Assembly (NCBI RefSeq): GCF_007655255.1
Contig: NZ_VMYE01000012.1
Span: forward strand, 1-64,000
Reading direction: 5' to 3'
From: Extensimonas perlucida
GTDB taxonomy: Bacteria > Pseudomonadota > Gammaproteobacteria > Burkholderiales > Burkholderiaceae_C
DNA: 64,000 bases
The notes beneath the pieces are model-generated. The model had not been told where the DNA came from. It ran no database searches and was given only the letters and a program-made list of their open reading frames with translations. Positions 1 through 9,164 of this stretch are shown here, piece by piece. Every line of letters starts with the position of its first letter. Position 1 is the first letter of the stretch. Both the position numbers and the translations under genes were made by a program.

Positions 1-2
1 CC

Positions 3-377
3 CAGTCCAGCCAGGAGTGGCTCAAGGCCCAGAAGCACAGGCTGCAAACGCAGCAGATCGACGCCGTGCTCGCCGCATTGCAGCCCCACCTGGAGCCTGC
101 CCAGGCCGACGAACCGCAGGCCCCCGTGCGCCAGTGCCATCGCTACCTGAGCCAGCGGCTGGAGCAGCTGGACTACCAAAGCGCGATCGCCCAGGGCCTG
201 CCCATTGGCTCGGGCGAGATCGAAAGCGCCCACCGCTACATCGTGCAGCAGCGCTTGAAGCTGCCGGGCTCTTGGTGGCTCGCCGCCAACGCCGAGCACA
301 TGCTCGCCCTTCGCGTCAACCGCGCCAATAGCGAGTGGGCCAGCTACTGGGCGACTTCTTACCTCTACGCGGCTTGA
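3..377 (+). mobile_element. C-terminal part of an IS transposase (ISKra4-like), cut by the window edge
   Basis: The frame is open from base 3, so the gene starts outside the window; 124 residues remain before the TGA. The segment reading GLPIGSGEIESAHRYIV followed by QQRLKLPGSWW and a MLALR motif resembles the C-terminal end of ISKra4-like DDE transposases, where the Glu of the IGSG-x-x-E block is catalytic. Family assignment is from motif memory and ISLre2-type elements are an alternative. Whether the upstream part is intact cannot be seen. A palindromic-repeat half-element follows about 30 bp downstream. Confidence 0.6.
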
Positions 378-409
378 TCGGCACATCAGTTTGAATCGCA
401 CCCGCACCA

Positions 410-491
410 CTATGGGGCGGCGAATCCGGCAAAAACTGGCCTCGCTGGGGCACATTCTCGCTTTCGACGCCCAAAGCCCGACAGGCTCCTA
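410..491 (-). repeat. Half copy of the palindromic CTAG element found complete in cysN
   Basis: Read on the minus strand this stretch starts TAGGAGCCTGTCGG and runs through a GTCGAAAGCGAGAATG block to a CCCCATAG end. It matches the left half of the element at 58323-58491 with only a few differences and stops at that element's centre of symmetry. It fills the space between the transposase fragment and the PP2C gene. Confidence 0.75.
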
Positions 492-505
492 AGCCGCAGC
501 GGCGT

Positions 506-1270
506 TCAGGGCGCGGGCACGCCGTCCACCTTGACCACGGCCAGCGACAGGTTGTCGCCGCCCCCGCAGGCGCGACTGCGGGCTTTTGTTATCAAAAATT
601 CGCTGGCTTCGCGCGGCGTCAGGGCCTCGAGCACCGAGGCGAGCTCCGCAGGGGTGAAGTAGTGCCAGACCCCGTCGCTGCAGACCATGAGCACGTCGCC
701 CGGCTGCAGGCGCTGGATGGTGTGCAGGGCGGCCGGAGGCTCGCTTTCCGTCCCCAGGCAGCCCACGAGAATGTTGGAGCGCGGATGGACTTGCGCCTGG
801 TCTTCGGTCAGTTCGCCACGATCGACCAATGCCTGCACGTAGGAATGGTCCTTGGTGCGAAAGGCCAGCTGGCCGCCGCGGAAATGGTAGATGCGCGAAT
901 CTCCCGAGTGCACCCAATGGCAGTCACCGCCCGGGTTGATGAGGAAAGCCGCGAGCGTGCTGTGCGGCTCCTGCTCGGCCGCCATGGCCGTGAGGCGGAT
1001 CACCAGGTGTGATTCCGCCACCAGGTTTTTGAGCAGGATATCCGCGTCGTCCGTGATCGGGGAATAGCGCTCGAACAGCTGGCGCGCCGTGAGCATGACC
1101 TGGTCCGAGGCCTTGCGCCCGCCGCTGCGCCCGCCCATGCCATCAGCCACCACGGCGAGGACGCAGCCCTTGTGCCGCGGGTGCACCAGCAGTGCCACCT
1201 GATCCTGCTGGTATTCGCGGTCGCCCTTGTGGATGCCGGTCGCGGCCAGCAGGCGCAAGGCGTCAGCCAT
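506..1270 (-). CDS. PP2C-family serine/threonine protein phosphatase
   Basis: A 254-residue single-domain PP2C (PPM) phosphatase, a metal-dependent enzyme that removes phosphate from Ser/Thr residues. The metal-binding VVADGMGG motif is near residues 41-47, HSGDSRIY lies mid-protein, and GGDNLSLAVV is near the C-terminus. These are the conserved PP2C acidic blocks. The ATG at 1270 is preferred because the domain starts almost at once; an in-frame start at 1306 would add 12 residues and almost touch bamD. It lies 36 bp downstream of bamD on the same strand. No kinase gene is next to it, so the substrate is unknown. Confidence 0.85.
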   Translation of the reverse strand: MADALRLLAATGIHKGDREYQQDQVALLVHPRHKGCVLAVVADGMGGRSGGRKASDQVMLTARQLFERYSPITDDADILLKNLVAESHLVIRLTAMAAEQEPHSTLAAFLINPGGDCHWVHSGDSRIYHFRGGQLAFRTKDHSYVQALVDRGELTEDQAQVHPRSNILVGCLGTESEPPAALHTIQRLQPGDVLMVCSDGVWHYFTPAELASVLEALTPREASEFLITKARSRACGGGDNLSLAVVKVDGVPAP

Positions 1271-1306
1271 GGATGTACGGCGGGGGCAGCGCAGCGCCGG
1301 GCGCAC

Positions 1307-2104
1307 TCACCACAATTTCCACCACGGGTTCGACCTGGGCTTGAGGCCCTGTGTCAAATAAGTGCTCTGCGGGTAAGAGGCTTCGAGCACGCGGCGCGTG
1401 TCGTCGCGCAACTGGGTCATGCCCAGCGCGTCGTAGGACTGCATCAGAATGTAGAGCGCTTCCTCGAGCGCGGGCACGTCTTTGTATTCGGCCAATGCGG
1501 CTTGCGCCCGGTTGATGGCTGCGACATAGGCGCCGCGTTGGTAGTAGTAGCGCGCGACGTGCACCTCGTACTGGGCCAGTGCGTTCACGATATACACCAT
1601 GCGCTGACGCGCATCGGGTGCGTATTTGGAGTCCGGAAAGCGCGTCACCAGCTCGCGGAAAGCCTCGAACGAGTCTTTCGCCGCCTTTTGATCGCGCTCG
1701 GAGAGGTCCTGGCGCGAAATCCAGGAAAACAACCCGAGATCGTCATTGAAGTTGATGATGCCTTTGAGATAGAGCGCATAGTCGAGCGCTGGGCTCGCCG
1801 GGTGCAGCTTCATGAAGCGGTCCAGCGTTGCGATGGCCTGGGCTTTTTCGCCGTTCTTGTATTGGGCATAGGCCTTCTCGAGCTGGGCTTGCTGCGCCAG
1901 CGGGGTGCCCGCAGCGCGGCCTTCGAGTTTTTCGTAAAGCTCTATGGCCTTGTCGAACGCGCCGCCGTTCATCTCGTCCTTGGCCTCGGAATAGAGGCGG
2001 TTCGGGCTCCAGTCTGCGGTCGGGTCGGCAGGGGTGCTGGAGCAGGCAGCCAAAATGCCGGCGGCCAGCAGGGCAGAGACGATAGACGAATGAGGGCGCA
2101 GCAT
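1307..2104 (-). CDS. bamD: Outer membrane assembly lipoprotein BamD
   Basis: A 265-residue lipoprotein of the beta-barrel assembly (BAM) complex in the inner leaflet of the outer membrane. The signal peptide ends in a LAAC lipobox (Cys at about residue 20). TPR-like helical repeats follow, with the family segment RLYSEAKDEMNGG and a long GIINFNDDLG stretch. Length fits the family (about 245-270). In many betaproteobacteria bamD is divergent from rluD; here the upstream neighbour is a fluoride channel gene instead, 125 bp away and on the same strand. Confidence 0.93.
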   Translation of the reverse strand: MLRPHSSIVSALLAAGILAACSSTPADPTADWSPNRLYSEAKDEMNGGAFDKAIELYEKLEGRAAGTPLAQQAQLEKAYAQYKNGEKAQAIATLDRFMKLHPASPALDYALYLKGIINFNDDLGLFSWISRQDLSERDQKAAKDSFEAFRELVTRFPDSKYAPDARQRMVYIVNALAQYEVHVARYYYQRGAYVAAINRAQAALAEYKDVPALEEALYILMQSYDALGMTQLRDDTRRVLEASYPQSTYLTQGLKPRSNPWWKLW

Positions 2105-2228
2105 CGCAAGTGGCTTTCAGACAAATACGCGGGGGAAGCCGAGGGCACGGCAGCTCCCTGGTCGGCCGGGGCATTGTAGCGGGCGAGCCAACATGAAGGA
2201 TCGGTGCGGATGTCCTGCTGCACTGGAG

Positions 2229-2606
2229 CTACCAGTTCAGCCAAACACGTGCCGTTTGCAGGCCCAGCGCCGTCAAGAGCAGCGAGCCGCCGAGGTGCAG
2301 CGCCGCCGTGCCCAGCGCCAGTGTGTAGCGCTGCTGCTGCAGCAGGGCCACGACTTCGGCAGAAAAGCTCGAGAAGGTCGTGAGCGCGCCCAGGAATCCC
2401 GTGACCAGCGCCAGGCGCCAGACCGGATCGAGCTGCGGCAGCGCCTGGAACACGCCCACGCACAGCCCGACGAGGTAGCCACCGATGAGGTTCGCAGCCA
2501 GCGTTCCCCAGGGAATCAATCCCCCAGGGCTGAGCCACAAGCCCAGCTGCCAACGCAACAGGGCGCCGGCGCAGGCGCCGAGACAGATCGCAAAAATGTG
2601 TAGCAT
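2229..2606 (-). CDS. crcB: CrcB/Fluc-type fluoride ion channel
   Basis: A 125-residue membrane protein with four predicted helices, matching the small dual-topology fluoride channels that export F-. Diagnostic blocks are GACAGALLRW near the N-terminus, WGTLAANLIGGYLVG, and GFLGALTTFSSFS, which contains the pore TTFS(S/T)F motif. The ATG at 2606 is chosen over an in-frame GTG at 2615. I looked for a fluoride riboswitch upstream and did not recognise the conserved core. Confidence 0.9.
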   Translation of the reverse strand: MLHIFAICLGACAGALLRWQLGLWLSPGGLIPWGTLAANLIGGYLVGLCVGVFQALPQLDPVWRLALVTGFLGALTTFSSFSAEVVALLQQQRYTLALGTAALHLGGSLLLTALGLQTARVWLNW

Positions 2607-2744
2607 GGAGCGCACTCGGGATGTGTCATTTTGACGCTTTGAAGGGCGTCTTGAACCTGCGCCGCGTTCAACTATTGCGCTGCAACATGCGCACCAGGCC
2701 GCAGAAGTGCCAGAATTTTAAGAACAACACGGAGCGTATAACCA

Positions 2745-3341
2745 ATGTTTCCTACTTCTTTGCGACTCCGGCGTATAGACGCCTTTTGGACCTTCATGCG
2801 CACTTTGGCTGTGGCGGTTGCCCTCGGAGTGCTGGGCTCCAGTGCATGGGCCCAGCAGTTCGAAGCGCGCCGATCCATCTATGTCGAAGCCGGCGGCAGC
2901 GTGGAGAGCAATGGGAGTGCCAGCACGGCCGTGCTGGGCCTGAGCCTGCCCATGCAGCAAAGGCTATGGGGCGGGCGCATCGGCATGGCCTGGAATTTTT
3001 ACTTAGGAGGCTGGGATGGCGACGCGCGCGAAGGGCAGCGCAAATACTATGCGCAGATAGGCGTGGTGCCCATGTTCCGCTACCATTTCGATGATGGATC
3101 ATCGCCCTGGTTCATGGAGGGCGGCATTGGGGCATCGTACATGCACAAGACCTACCAGGTGGGCGGCAAAAGGTTCAGCACGCGCTGGAATTTCAGCGAC
3201 CATTTGGGCGTTGGGCGCGTGTTTGGCGCGCAGCATGAGCAAGAGCTCGGGCTTTACGTCAAGCATGTCTCGAATGCTGGATTAAAAAAGCCGAATCCTG
3301 GCGAGACCTTTTTGGAGCTGCGCTACGCACACGCTTTTTGA
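2745..3341 (+). CDS. pagL: PagL-like lipid A 3-O-deacylase
   Basis: A 198-residue outer-membrane beta-barrel of the acyloxyacyl hydrolase (PagL) family, which removes the 3-position acyl chain of lipid A. A hydrophobic signal peptide ends AWA at about residue 36. The C-terminal block KHVSNAGLKKPNPGE carries the candidate catalytic His174 and Ser176 with a nearby Glu, as in PagL, and the protein ends in an aromatic residue (AHAF) typical of barrel proteins. A GGAG ribosome site sits about 10 bases before the ATG at 2745; an alternative ATG at 2796 would give a more conventional signal peptide. Confidence 0.85.
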   Translation: MFPTSLRLRRIDAFWTFMRTLAVAVALGVLGSSAWAQQFEARRSIYVEAGGSVESNGSASTAVLGLSLPMQQRLWGGRIGMAWNFYLGGWDGDAREGQRKYYAQIGVVPMFRYHFDDGSSPWFMEGGIGASYMHKTYQVGGKRFSTRWNFSDHLGVGRVFGAQHEQELGLYVKHVSNAGLKKPNPGETFLELRYAHAF

Positions 3342-3473
3342 CAGCCTGGTGCAGGAGCGCCGCGCCTTGCTGTGAGATGCGCCGGGATACAGGGTTGGGA
3401 TGGCGTCAGATTGAGGCATGATCATGGTTTCGCGCTGCTTTCTGCTTCTCTCTCGCTTTCCCGGAGAAATACC

Positions 3474-3911
3474 ATGTTCAAGCACATCCTGGTTCCCATA
3501 GACGGCTCCAAAACTTCCATGCTCGCGGTGTCCAAGGCCGCAGGCCTGGCCAAAACCTTTGGCAGCAAGGTCACTTTGCTGTACGTGATCGACCCTTATC
3601 CGTTCACGGGCGTGGGGGCGGACTTCGGGTATGGCCAGGAGCAGTATCTGACCGCCGCGACGGCGGAAGCCAACATTGCCATCGATGCCGCCAAAAAAGC
3701 CATGGCCGAGGCCGGTGTGCAGGCTGAAGGCGTCATTGCCGAAGGGCATGTGGTGCACGACGCCATCGTAGATGCGGTAAAAAATATCTCCGCCGATCTC
3801 ATCGTCATGGGCTCGCACGGCCGCCGCGGCCTCGAAAAGCTCATGCTCGGCAGCGTGACGCAGCGCATCTTGAGCCTGGTGCACATCCCCGTGCTCGTGG
3901 TGCGCGATTGA
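3474..3911 (+). CDS. Universal stress protein (UspA family)
   Basis: A 145-residue cytoplasmic nucleotide-binding stress protein. It starts [15 protein letters not shown], and the ATP-binding [15 protein letters not shown] loop with the VLVVRD terminus is complete, so it is likely the ATP-binding type. The ATG at 3474 follows a CCGGAGAAAT ribosome site; the frame is open upstream but lacks the family sequence. Its stop overlaps the start of glgB in a TGATG junction, so the two are probably translationally coupled, linking a stress sensor with glycogen branching. Confidence 0.92.
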   Translation: MFKHILVPIDGSKTSMLAVSKAAGLAKTFGSKVTLLYVIDPYPFTGVGADFGYGQEQYLTAATAEANIAIDAAKKAMAEAGVQAEGVIAEGHVVHDAIVDAVKNISADLIVMGSHGRRGLEKLMLGSVTQRILSLVHIPVLVVRD

Positions 3912-5854
3912 TGCCCGTGGTGCCAGCAGGGGGCGCGCAAGCGCCGAGCTTACTGACCGCGCACGACATTTACCTGTTTCGCGAGGGTACGCACTGCCGC
4001 CTGTACGAAAAGCTCGGCGCCCACGCGTGCGTGGTCGATGGCGTGGCGGGCGTGCAGTTCGCTGTGTGGGCGCCCAATGCAGCGCGCGTGAGCATGATCG
4101 GCGACTTCAACGGCTGGGCCAAGGGCGCGCATCCTTGTGCGCCGCGCGCCGATCACTCGGGCATCTGGGAGTGTTTCATCCCCGGCGTGCAGCAGGGCGA
4201 CGTTTACAAATTCCACATCGAGTCGAGCCACCATGGCTACGCCGTGGACAAGGCTGATCCGTTCGCCGTCTATGCCGAACTGCCGCCGCGCACCGGCTCG
4301 CGCGTGTGGTCGCTCGACTACGCCTGGGGCGATCAGGACTGGATGGCCCGCCGGCGCAGCGCCAACGCGCTCGACGCGCCCATCAGCGTCTATGAGGTGC
4401 ACCTGGGCTCGTGGCGGCGCGTGCCCGAAGAGGGGCAGCGTTTTTTGAGCTACCGTGAGATCGCGCCGCTGCTGGCCGAGCATGTGCAGGCGCTGGGCTT
4501 CACGCACGTGGAGCTGCTGCCCGTGATGGAGCACCCGTTTTATGGCTCCTGGGGCTACCAGACCACGGGCTACTTCGCGCCCACATCACGCTACGGCACA
4601 CCGCAGGACTTCATGTACCTGATCGACTACCTGCACCAGGCGGGCATAGGCGTGATCCTCGACTGGGTGCCCTCGCATTTTCCGACCGATGCGCACGGCC
4701 TGGCGTTTTTCGACGGTACGCATTTGTTCGAGCACGCCGACCCGCGCCAGGGCTTTCACCCCGAATGGAGCAGCGCGATCTTCAACTATGGCCGCAACGA
4801 GGTGCGTGCGTTCCTCTTGTCGAGCGCGATGTTCTGGCTTGAGCACTACCACGTCGATGGCTTGCGCGTCGATGCCGTGGCTTCGATGCTCTACCTCGAC
4901 TACGCCCGCCCCGAAGGCGAATGGATCGCGAACCACTACGGCGGGCGCGAGAACCTGCAGGCCATAGACTTTTTGCGCCAGCTCAACACGTCCGTCTATC
5001 GCGATCACCCCGACGTCCAGACCTACGCCGAAGAATCGACGGCCTGGCCCATGGTGTCGCGGCCCGTGGCTGCGGGCGGACTGGGCTTCGGCCTCAAGTG
5101 GAACATGGGCTGGATGCACGACACGCTGCGCTATTTCCAGCGTGACCCGCTCTATAGGCGCCACCACCACGGGCAAATCTCTTTCAGCATCTGGTATGCC
5201 TTCAACGAGAACTTCATCCTGCCGCTGTCGCACGATGAGGTGGTGCACGGCAAAGGCGCGCTGATCGGCAAGATGCCTGGCGACGAATGGCAGCAGTTTG
5301 CGAATCTGCGCCTGCTCTATGGCACCATGTGGGCGCACCCGGGCAAAAAGCTGCTGTTCATGGGCGGCGAATTCGGCCAGCGGCGCGAATGGCAGCACGA
5401 GGAGAGCCTGGAGTGGCATGTGCTGCAGTATCCGCTGCACGCGGGCGTGCAGCGCTGGGTGAGCGACCTGAACCGCTGCCAACGCGCGCAGCCGGCTTTG
5501 CATGCGCAGGACTTTGGGCACGAGGGTTTCGCCTGGGTCGATTTTCACGACGCGGAGGCTTCGGTGCTGAGCTTTCTGCGCCGTGGCCGCGAGGTACAGG
5601 ACGCAGTGCAGGACGTGGTGCTTGTGGTGTGCAACTTCACGCCCGTGCCGCGCGCGCACTACCGCGTCGGCGTGCCGTCTGCAGGCTACTGGCAGGAGCT
5701 GCTCAACAGCGACGCGAAGGAATACGGCGGCAGCGGCATGGGCAATGGCGGTGGCGCGTACACCGAGGCCGTGCCCGCGCACGGCTACGCGCAATCGCTA
5801 TCGCTGCTGCTGCCGCCGCTGGGCGTGCTCTATTTGAAGCCTGCTGCGGGTTGA
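3911..5854 (+). CDS. glgB: 1,4-alpha-glucan (glycogen) branching enzyme
   Basis: A 647-residue GH13 enzyme that makes alpha-1,6 branches in glycogen. An N-terminal CBM48-like domain ([20 protein letters not shown]) is followed by the catalytic barrel. The barrel shows [11 protein letters not shown] (nucleophile Asp), [12 protein letters not shown] (acid/base Glu) and [13 protein letters not shown] (transition-state Asp). The length fits the shorter GlgB form without the extra N-terminal module of the E. coli enzyme. The ATG overlaps the usp stop; a TTG three bases earlier is less likely. No glgA, glgC or glgX is nearby. Confidence 0.95.
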   Translation: MPVVPAGGAQAPSLLTAHDIYLFREGTHCRLYEKLGAHACVVDGVAGVQFAVWAPNAARVSMIGDFNGWAKGAHPCAPRADHSGIWECFIPGVQQGDVYKFHIESSHHGYAVDKADPFAVYAELPPRTGSRVWSLDYAWGDQDWMARRRSANALDAPISVYEVHLGSWRRVPEEGQRFLSYREIAPLLAEHVQALGFTHVELLPVMEHPFYGSWGYQTTGYFAPTSRYGTPQDFMYLIDYLHQAGIGVILDWVPSHFPTDAHGLAFFDGTHLFEHADPRQGFHPEWSSAIFNYGRNEVRAFLLSSAMFWLEHYHVDGLRVDAVASMLYLDYARPEGEWIANHYGGRENLQAIDFLRQLNTSVYRDHPDVQTYAEESTAWPMVSRPVAAGGLGFGLKWNMGWMHDTLRYFQRDPLYRRHHHGQISFSIWYAFNENFILPLSHDEVVHGKGALIGKMPGDEWQQFANLRLLYGTMWAHPGKKLLFMGGEFGQRREWQHEESLEWHVLQYPLHAGVQRWVSDLNRCQRAQPALHAQDFGHEGFAWVDFHDAEASVLSFLRRGREVQDAVQDVVLVVCNFTPVPRAHYRVGVPSAGYWQELLNSDAKEYGGSGMGNGGGAYTEAVPAHGYAQSLSLLLPPLGVLYLKPAAG

Positions 5855-5867
5855 CGCAGCAAACCAA

Positions 5868-5900
5868 AAGGGCGGCAGCAGGTAGCTGCCGCCGCCCCTT
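5868..5900. terminator. Hairpin between convergent glgB and thiolase genes
   Basis: A perfect 9-bp stem GGCGGCAGC / GCTGCCGCC (5871-5879 and 5885-5893) with a 5-base loop, flanked by AAAAG on the left and CCCTT on the right. It lies between two converging stop codons and probably works in both directions, although its T-tracts are short. Confidence 0.6.
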
Positions 5901-5919
5901 GGGTGTGGCGTGCGCCTGA

Positions 5920-7104
5920 TTACATGCGCTCGAAAATCGCCGCGATGCCCTGGCCGCCGCCGATGCACATGGTCACGAGCGCGTAGCGGCCTTGGATGCG
6001 CTGCAGCTCGTACAGCGCCTTCACGGTGATCAAGGCGCCCGTCGCGCCGATCGGGTGGCCCAGCGAAATGCCCGAGCCGTTCGGGTTGACCTTGGCCGGG
6101 TCAGCGCCCAGGCCCTTGGTGACGGCGCAGGCCTGCGCGGCAAAGGCTTCGTTGGCTTCGATCACGTCGATCTGGTCGAGCTTGAGGCCGGTCTTTTTCA
6201 GCAGCATCTGCGTCGCGGGCACCGGGCCTATGCCCATGAGCTTGGGCTCCACACCGGCGTGCGCGTAGCCCACGAGGCGCGCGAGCGGCTTGGCGCCGCG
6301 TGCCTTGGCGGCGCCGGCTTCCATCAGCACCACGGCGGAGGCGGCGTCATTGATGCCGCTCGCGTTGGCGGCGGTGACGGTGCCGTTTTCCTTCACGAAC
6401 ACGGGCTTCATTTTTTGGAAGTCCTCGAGCGTGGCGCCGGGGCGGAAGTGCTCGTCTTTCTCGAAGGCGACTTCGCCTTTTTTGCTCTTCACCATCACGG
6501 GCACGATCTGGCCTGCGAAGCGGTTTTCGGCCCAGGCGCGCTCGGCGCGACGGTGGCTCTCGAGCGCCAGCGCGTCCTGGTCTTCGCGCGTGATGCCGAA
6601 TTCCTTGGCGACATTTTCGGCCGTCACGCCCATGTGGATGGTGTGAAATGGGTCGTGCAGCGCGCCGACCATCATGTCCACCATTTTGGCGTCGCCCATG
6701 CGCGCGCCCCAGCGCGTGGCGAGCGAGGCGTAGGGCGCGCGGCTCATGTTTTCGGCGCCGCCGCCCACAGCCACGTCGTATTCGCCGAGCAAAATGCCCT
6801 GGCTCGCGCTCACGATGGCCTGCAGGCCCGAGCCGCACAGGCGGTTGACGTTCATCGCGGGCGTCTCTTTGGGGCAGCCACCGTTGATCGCAGCCACGCG
6901 CGAGAGGTACATGTCGCGCGGCTCGGTGTTCACCACATGGCCGAACACCACGTGGCCCACGTCCTTGCCCTCGACCTGGGCGCGCGCGAGCGCCTCCTTG
7001 AGCGCGGTGGCGGCCAGATCGACGGTGGGGATGTCCTTCAGGCTGCCACCAAAGGTGCCAATGGCGGTGCGCACGGCGCTGACGATGACGACTTCACGGG
7101 TCAT
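5920..7104 (-). CDS. Acetyl-CoA acetyltransferase / beta-ketothiolase
   Basis: A 394-residue biosynthetic-type thiolase that condenses two acyl-CoA units (or cleaves 3-ketoacyl-CoA), supplying acetoacetyl-CoA or longer precursors for polyhydroxyalkanoate. The nucleophilic Cys90 is in NVNRLCGSGLQA, the His block is SLGHPIGATGA, and the second Cys is in CIGGGQGIA. The ATG at 7104 follows an AAGGAAG ribosome site; the frame is open a little further upstream. It most resembles PhaA/BktB-type enzymes, but substrate range cannot be told from sequence. It converges on glgB. Confidence 0.92.
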   Translation of the reverse strand: MTREVVIVSAVRTAIGTFGGSLKDIPTVDLAATALKEALARAQVEGKDVGHVVFGHVVNTEPRDMYLSRVAAINGGCPKETPAMNVNRLCGSGLQAIVSASQGILLGEYDVAVGGGAENMSRAPYASLATRWGARMGDAKMVDMMVGALHDPFHTIHMGVTAENVAKEFGITREDQDALALESHRRAERAWAENRFAGQIVPVMVKSKKGEVAFEKDEHFRPGATLEDFQKMKPVFVKENGTVTAANASGINDAASAVVLMEAGAAKARGAKPLARLVGYAHAGVEPKLMGIGPVPATQMLLKKTGLKLDQIDVIEANEAFAAQACAVTKGLGADPAKVNPNGSGISLGHPIGATGALITVKALYELQRIQGRYALVTMCIGGGQGIAAIFERM

Positions 7105-7140
7105 GTTCACTTCCTTCAATGATGAAAATATAGGCAAAAA

Positions 7141-7187
7141 AGGCGTTTTAAGCAGTATCCACGGGCGCTGGCAGCTATCAAAAAAGA
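7141..7187 (-). repeat. Dispersed ATAGCTGC repeat, copy 1
   Basis: On the minus strand it reads TTTTTTGATAGCTGCCAGCG followed by CCCGTGGATACTGC and TTAAAACGCC. It has the same internal spacing as the other copies (core to second conserved block about 39 bases). It lies in the 192-bp spacer between phoH and the thiolase gene. Confidence 0.7.
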
Positions 7188-7296
7188 ATAATCGAGAGAC
7201 GCCGGCGCGCCCCGCCTTTTGTGGCGAGGGCCCTGAGCATACTCTGTGCAGCGTGCCCAGACGGGGCCCACCTCACAGCACCGGTCGCAGCATCGG

Positions 7297-9018
7297 TCAA
7301 AGCACCTCGCTCGCAAAATCGGCCAGGCGCGAGCGCTCGCCGCGCGCGAGCGTGATGTGGCCGCTGTGCGGCCAGCCCTTGAACCGATCGACGGCGTAGG
7401 TCAGGCCCGACGAGCCTTCGGTGAGGTAGGGCGTGTCGATCTGCGCGAGGTTGCCCATGCAGATGATCTTGGTGCCGGGGCCGGCGCGCGTGACCAGCGT
7501 CTTCATCTGCTTGGGCGTGAGGTTCTGCGCCTCGTCGATGATTACGTATTTGTTCAAAAAGGTGCGCCCGCGCATGAAGTTCATGCTCTTGATCTTGATG
7601 CGGCTGCGGATCAGCTCGTTGGTGGCGGCGCGCCCCCATTCGCCGGCGTTGCCGCCGTCGCCCTTGGCGAGGAATTCGAGGTTGTCGTCGAGTGCGCCCA
7701 TCCACGGGCCCATTTTTTCTTCTTCGGTGCCGGGCAGAAAGCCGATGTCCTCGCCCACGCTGACGGTGGCGCGGGTCATGATGATCTCGGTATAGCGGCG
7801 CTCGTCGAGCACCTGCGTGAGGCCCGCGGCCAGGGCCATGAGCGTCTTGCCCGTGCCCGCCGTGCCCGCGAGCGTGACGAAGTCGATGTTCGGGTCCATG
7901 AGCAGATTCATCGCGAAGTTCTGCTCGCGGTTGCGCGTGGTCACGCCCCAGACGGCGTTTTTGGGCGAGCCGTAGTCGGTGAGCGTCTGCAGCACGGCGC
8001 TTTTGTCACGGATCTCGACCACGCGCGCGAACAGGCTGGGCTCGCCCGGAGCCTCGAAATAGACGAACTGGTTGATGAGCAGCTGCGCCACCAGCGGCCC
8101 GCCGATGCGGTAGTAGGTGTGCGCGCCGTTTTGCCAGCTCTCGATGTGCTTGCCCGCGCGGCTCCAGAAGTCGGGCGGCAGCGCGAGTACGCCGGCGTAG
8201 AGCAGGTCACCGTCCTCGAGCACCTTGTCGTTCTGGTAGTCCTCGGCGGTCAGGCCCAGCGCGCGTGCCTTGACGCGCATGTTGATGTCTTTGGAGACCA
8301 GCACCACCTCGCGCGGCGCGTGCAGCTTGCGCAACGCCTCGACCACGCCGAGGATCTGGTTGTCAGCCTTGCCCGGCGGCAGGCTGGTGGGCAGCGGGTA
8401 GTCGAGCGGCGCGGTCTGGAAGAACAAATGCCCTTTGGCCGTGCGCTGGCCCGTGGCATCGAGGCGCAAGCCCAGCGCCATGTCGCCGGCGTGCAAAGCG
8501 GCCAGCGCGTCCAGCGTGCGGCTGGCCTGACGGCCATTGCGCGCGACCTCGGTCGTGCCCTTTTTGTGCGCGTCCAGCTCCTCGAGCACGACCATGGGCA
8601 GGAAGATGTCGTGCTCCTCGAAGCGAAACAGGCAGCTCGGGTCGTGCAGCAGCACGTTGGTGTCGAGCACGAAGAGCTTGCTCGGACCCGTGGCGCGGCG
8701 TTTTTTCGGTGCGGATGCGCTCGCGCTTGTCGGCGCCTTGGTGGCGGAGGGGGCATGCGCCGAGGGTTGCTTGCGGCTGCTCGGGCGCGCAGCGCGTGCA
8801 CGTGGGGCGGCGGGGGTGGGCGCGGTTTCAGACGCGCGGGCTGCAATGGGCGTGGCGGGCGCAGCGGGTTGCACTCCTGGTGCGGTAGCTGGCACGAGTT
8901 GCAGGGTGGGGATTTTTTCGGCATGTGCGGTAGCGCGCACGGCCGCGGGGGCTGGGGCAGCCAGGGTTTCAGGGGTCAGGCGGTCAGCGCGGCGGCGCGG
9001 GGCAGGGGGCAGGGGCAT
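7297..9018 (-). CDS. PIN-domain / PhoH-type ATPase
   Basis: A 573-residue fusion. After a low-complexity Ala/Pro/Arg-rich N-terminus (about 110 residues) comes a PIN nuclease domain (FVLDTNVLLHDPS, then EELDAHKKGT). A PhoH ATPase domain follows, with Walker A AGTAGTGKTLMALA near residue 385 and the Walker B-like YVIIDEAQNLTPKQMK. The family is known as PhoH2-like RNA helicase/ribonucleases, so it probably acts on RNA. The ATG at 9018 gives MPLPPAPRR; an in-frame start at 9102 would pass through a terminator hairpin and is unlikely. A terminator for bcp lies just upstream. Confidence 0.88.
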   Translation of the reverse strand: MPLPPAPRRRADRLTPETLAAPAPAAVRATAHAEKIPTLQLVPATAPGVQPAAPATPIAARASETAPTPAAPRARAARPSSRKQPSAHAPSATKAPTSASASAPKKRRATGPSKLFVLDTNVLLHDPSCLFRFEEHDIFLPMVVLEELDAHKKGTTEVARNGRQASRTLDALAALHAGDMALGLRLDATGQRTAKGHLFFQTAPLDYPLPTSLPPGKADNQILGVVEALRKLHAPREVVLVSKDINMRVKARALGLTAEDYQNDKVLEDGDLLYAGVLALPPDFWSRAGKHIESWQNGAHTYYRIGGPLVAQLLINQFVYFEAPGEPSLFARVVEIRDKSAVLQTLTDYGSPKNAVWGVTTRNREQNFAMNLLMDPNIDFVTLAGTAGTGKTLMALAAGLTQVLDERRYTEIIMTRATVSVGEDIGFLPGTEEEKMGPWMGALDDNLEFLAKGDGGNAGEWGRAATNELIRSRIKIKSMNFMRGRTFLNKYVIIDEAQNLTPKQMKTLVTRAGPGTKIICMGNLAQIDTPYLTEGSSGLTYAVDRFKGWPHSGHITLARGERSRLADFASEVL

Positions 9019-9045
9019 GGTGGATAAAAAGGGAGAGAGCGCAAA

Positions 9046-9077
9046 AAACAAAAAGCCGCCAGGAAACCCCGGCGGCT
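9046..9077 (-). terminator. Rho-independent terminator, probably for bcp
   Basis: On the minus strand AGCCGCC / GGCGGCT form a 7-bp stem (9071-9077 with 9054-9060) around a 10-base loop, followed by TTTTTGTTTTTTG. It is 88 bp after the bcp stop and only about 30 bases before the phoH ATG, leaving little room for a separate phoH promoter. Confidence 0.75.
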
Positions 9078-9164
9078 GGAAGGAGGAAAGGACGCAGAGC
9101 AATGCTCAAGTGCATCGAGCCATTATGCCTACGCTTCGTGAACTTGCTTGCAAGAAAAAAAGAC

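Noticed and set aside
2616-2744. Possible fluoride riboswitch upstream of crcB
   Set aside because: The conserved fluoride-riboswitch core was not found on the minus strand; only a short GACGC/GCGTC hairpin is visible.
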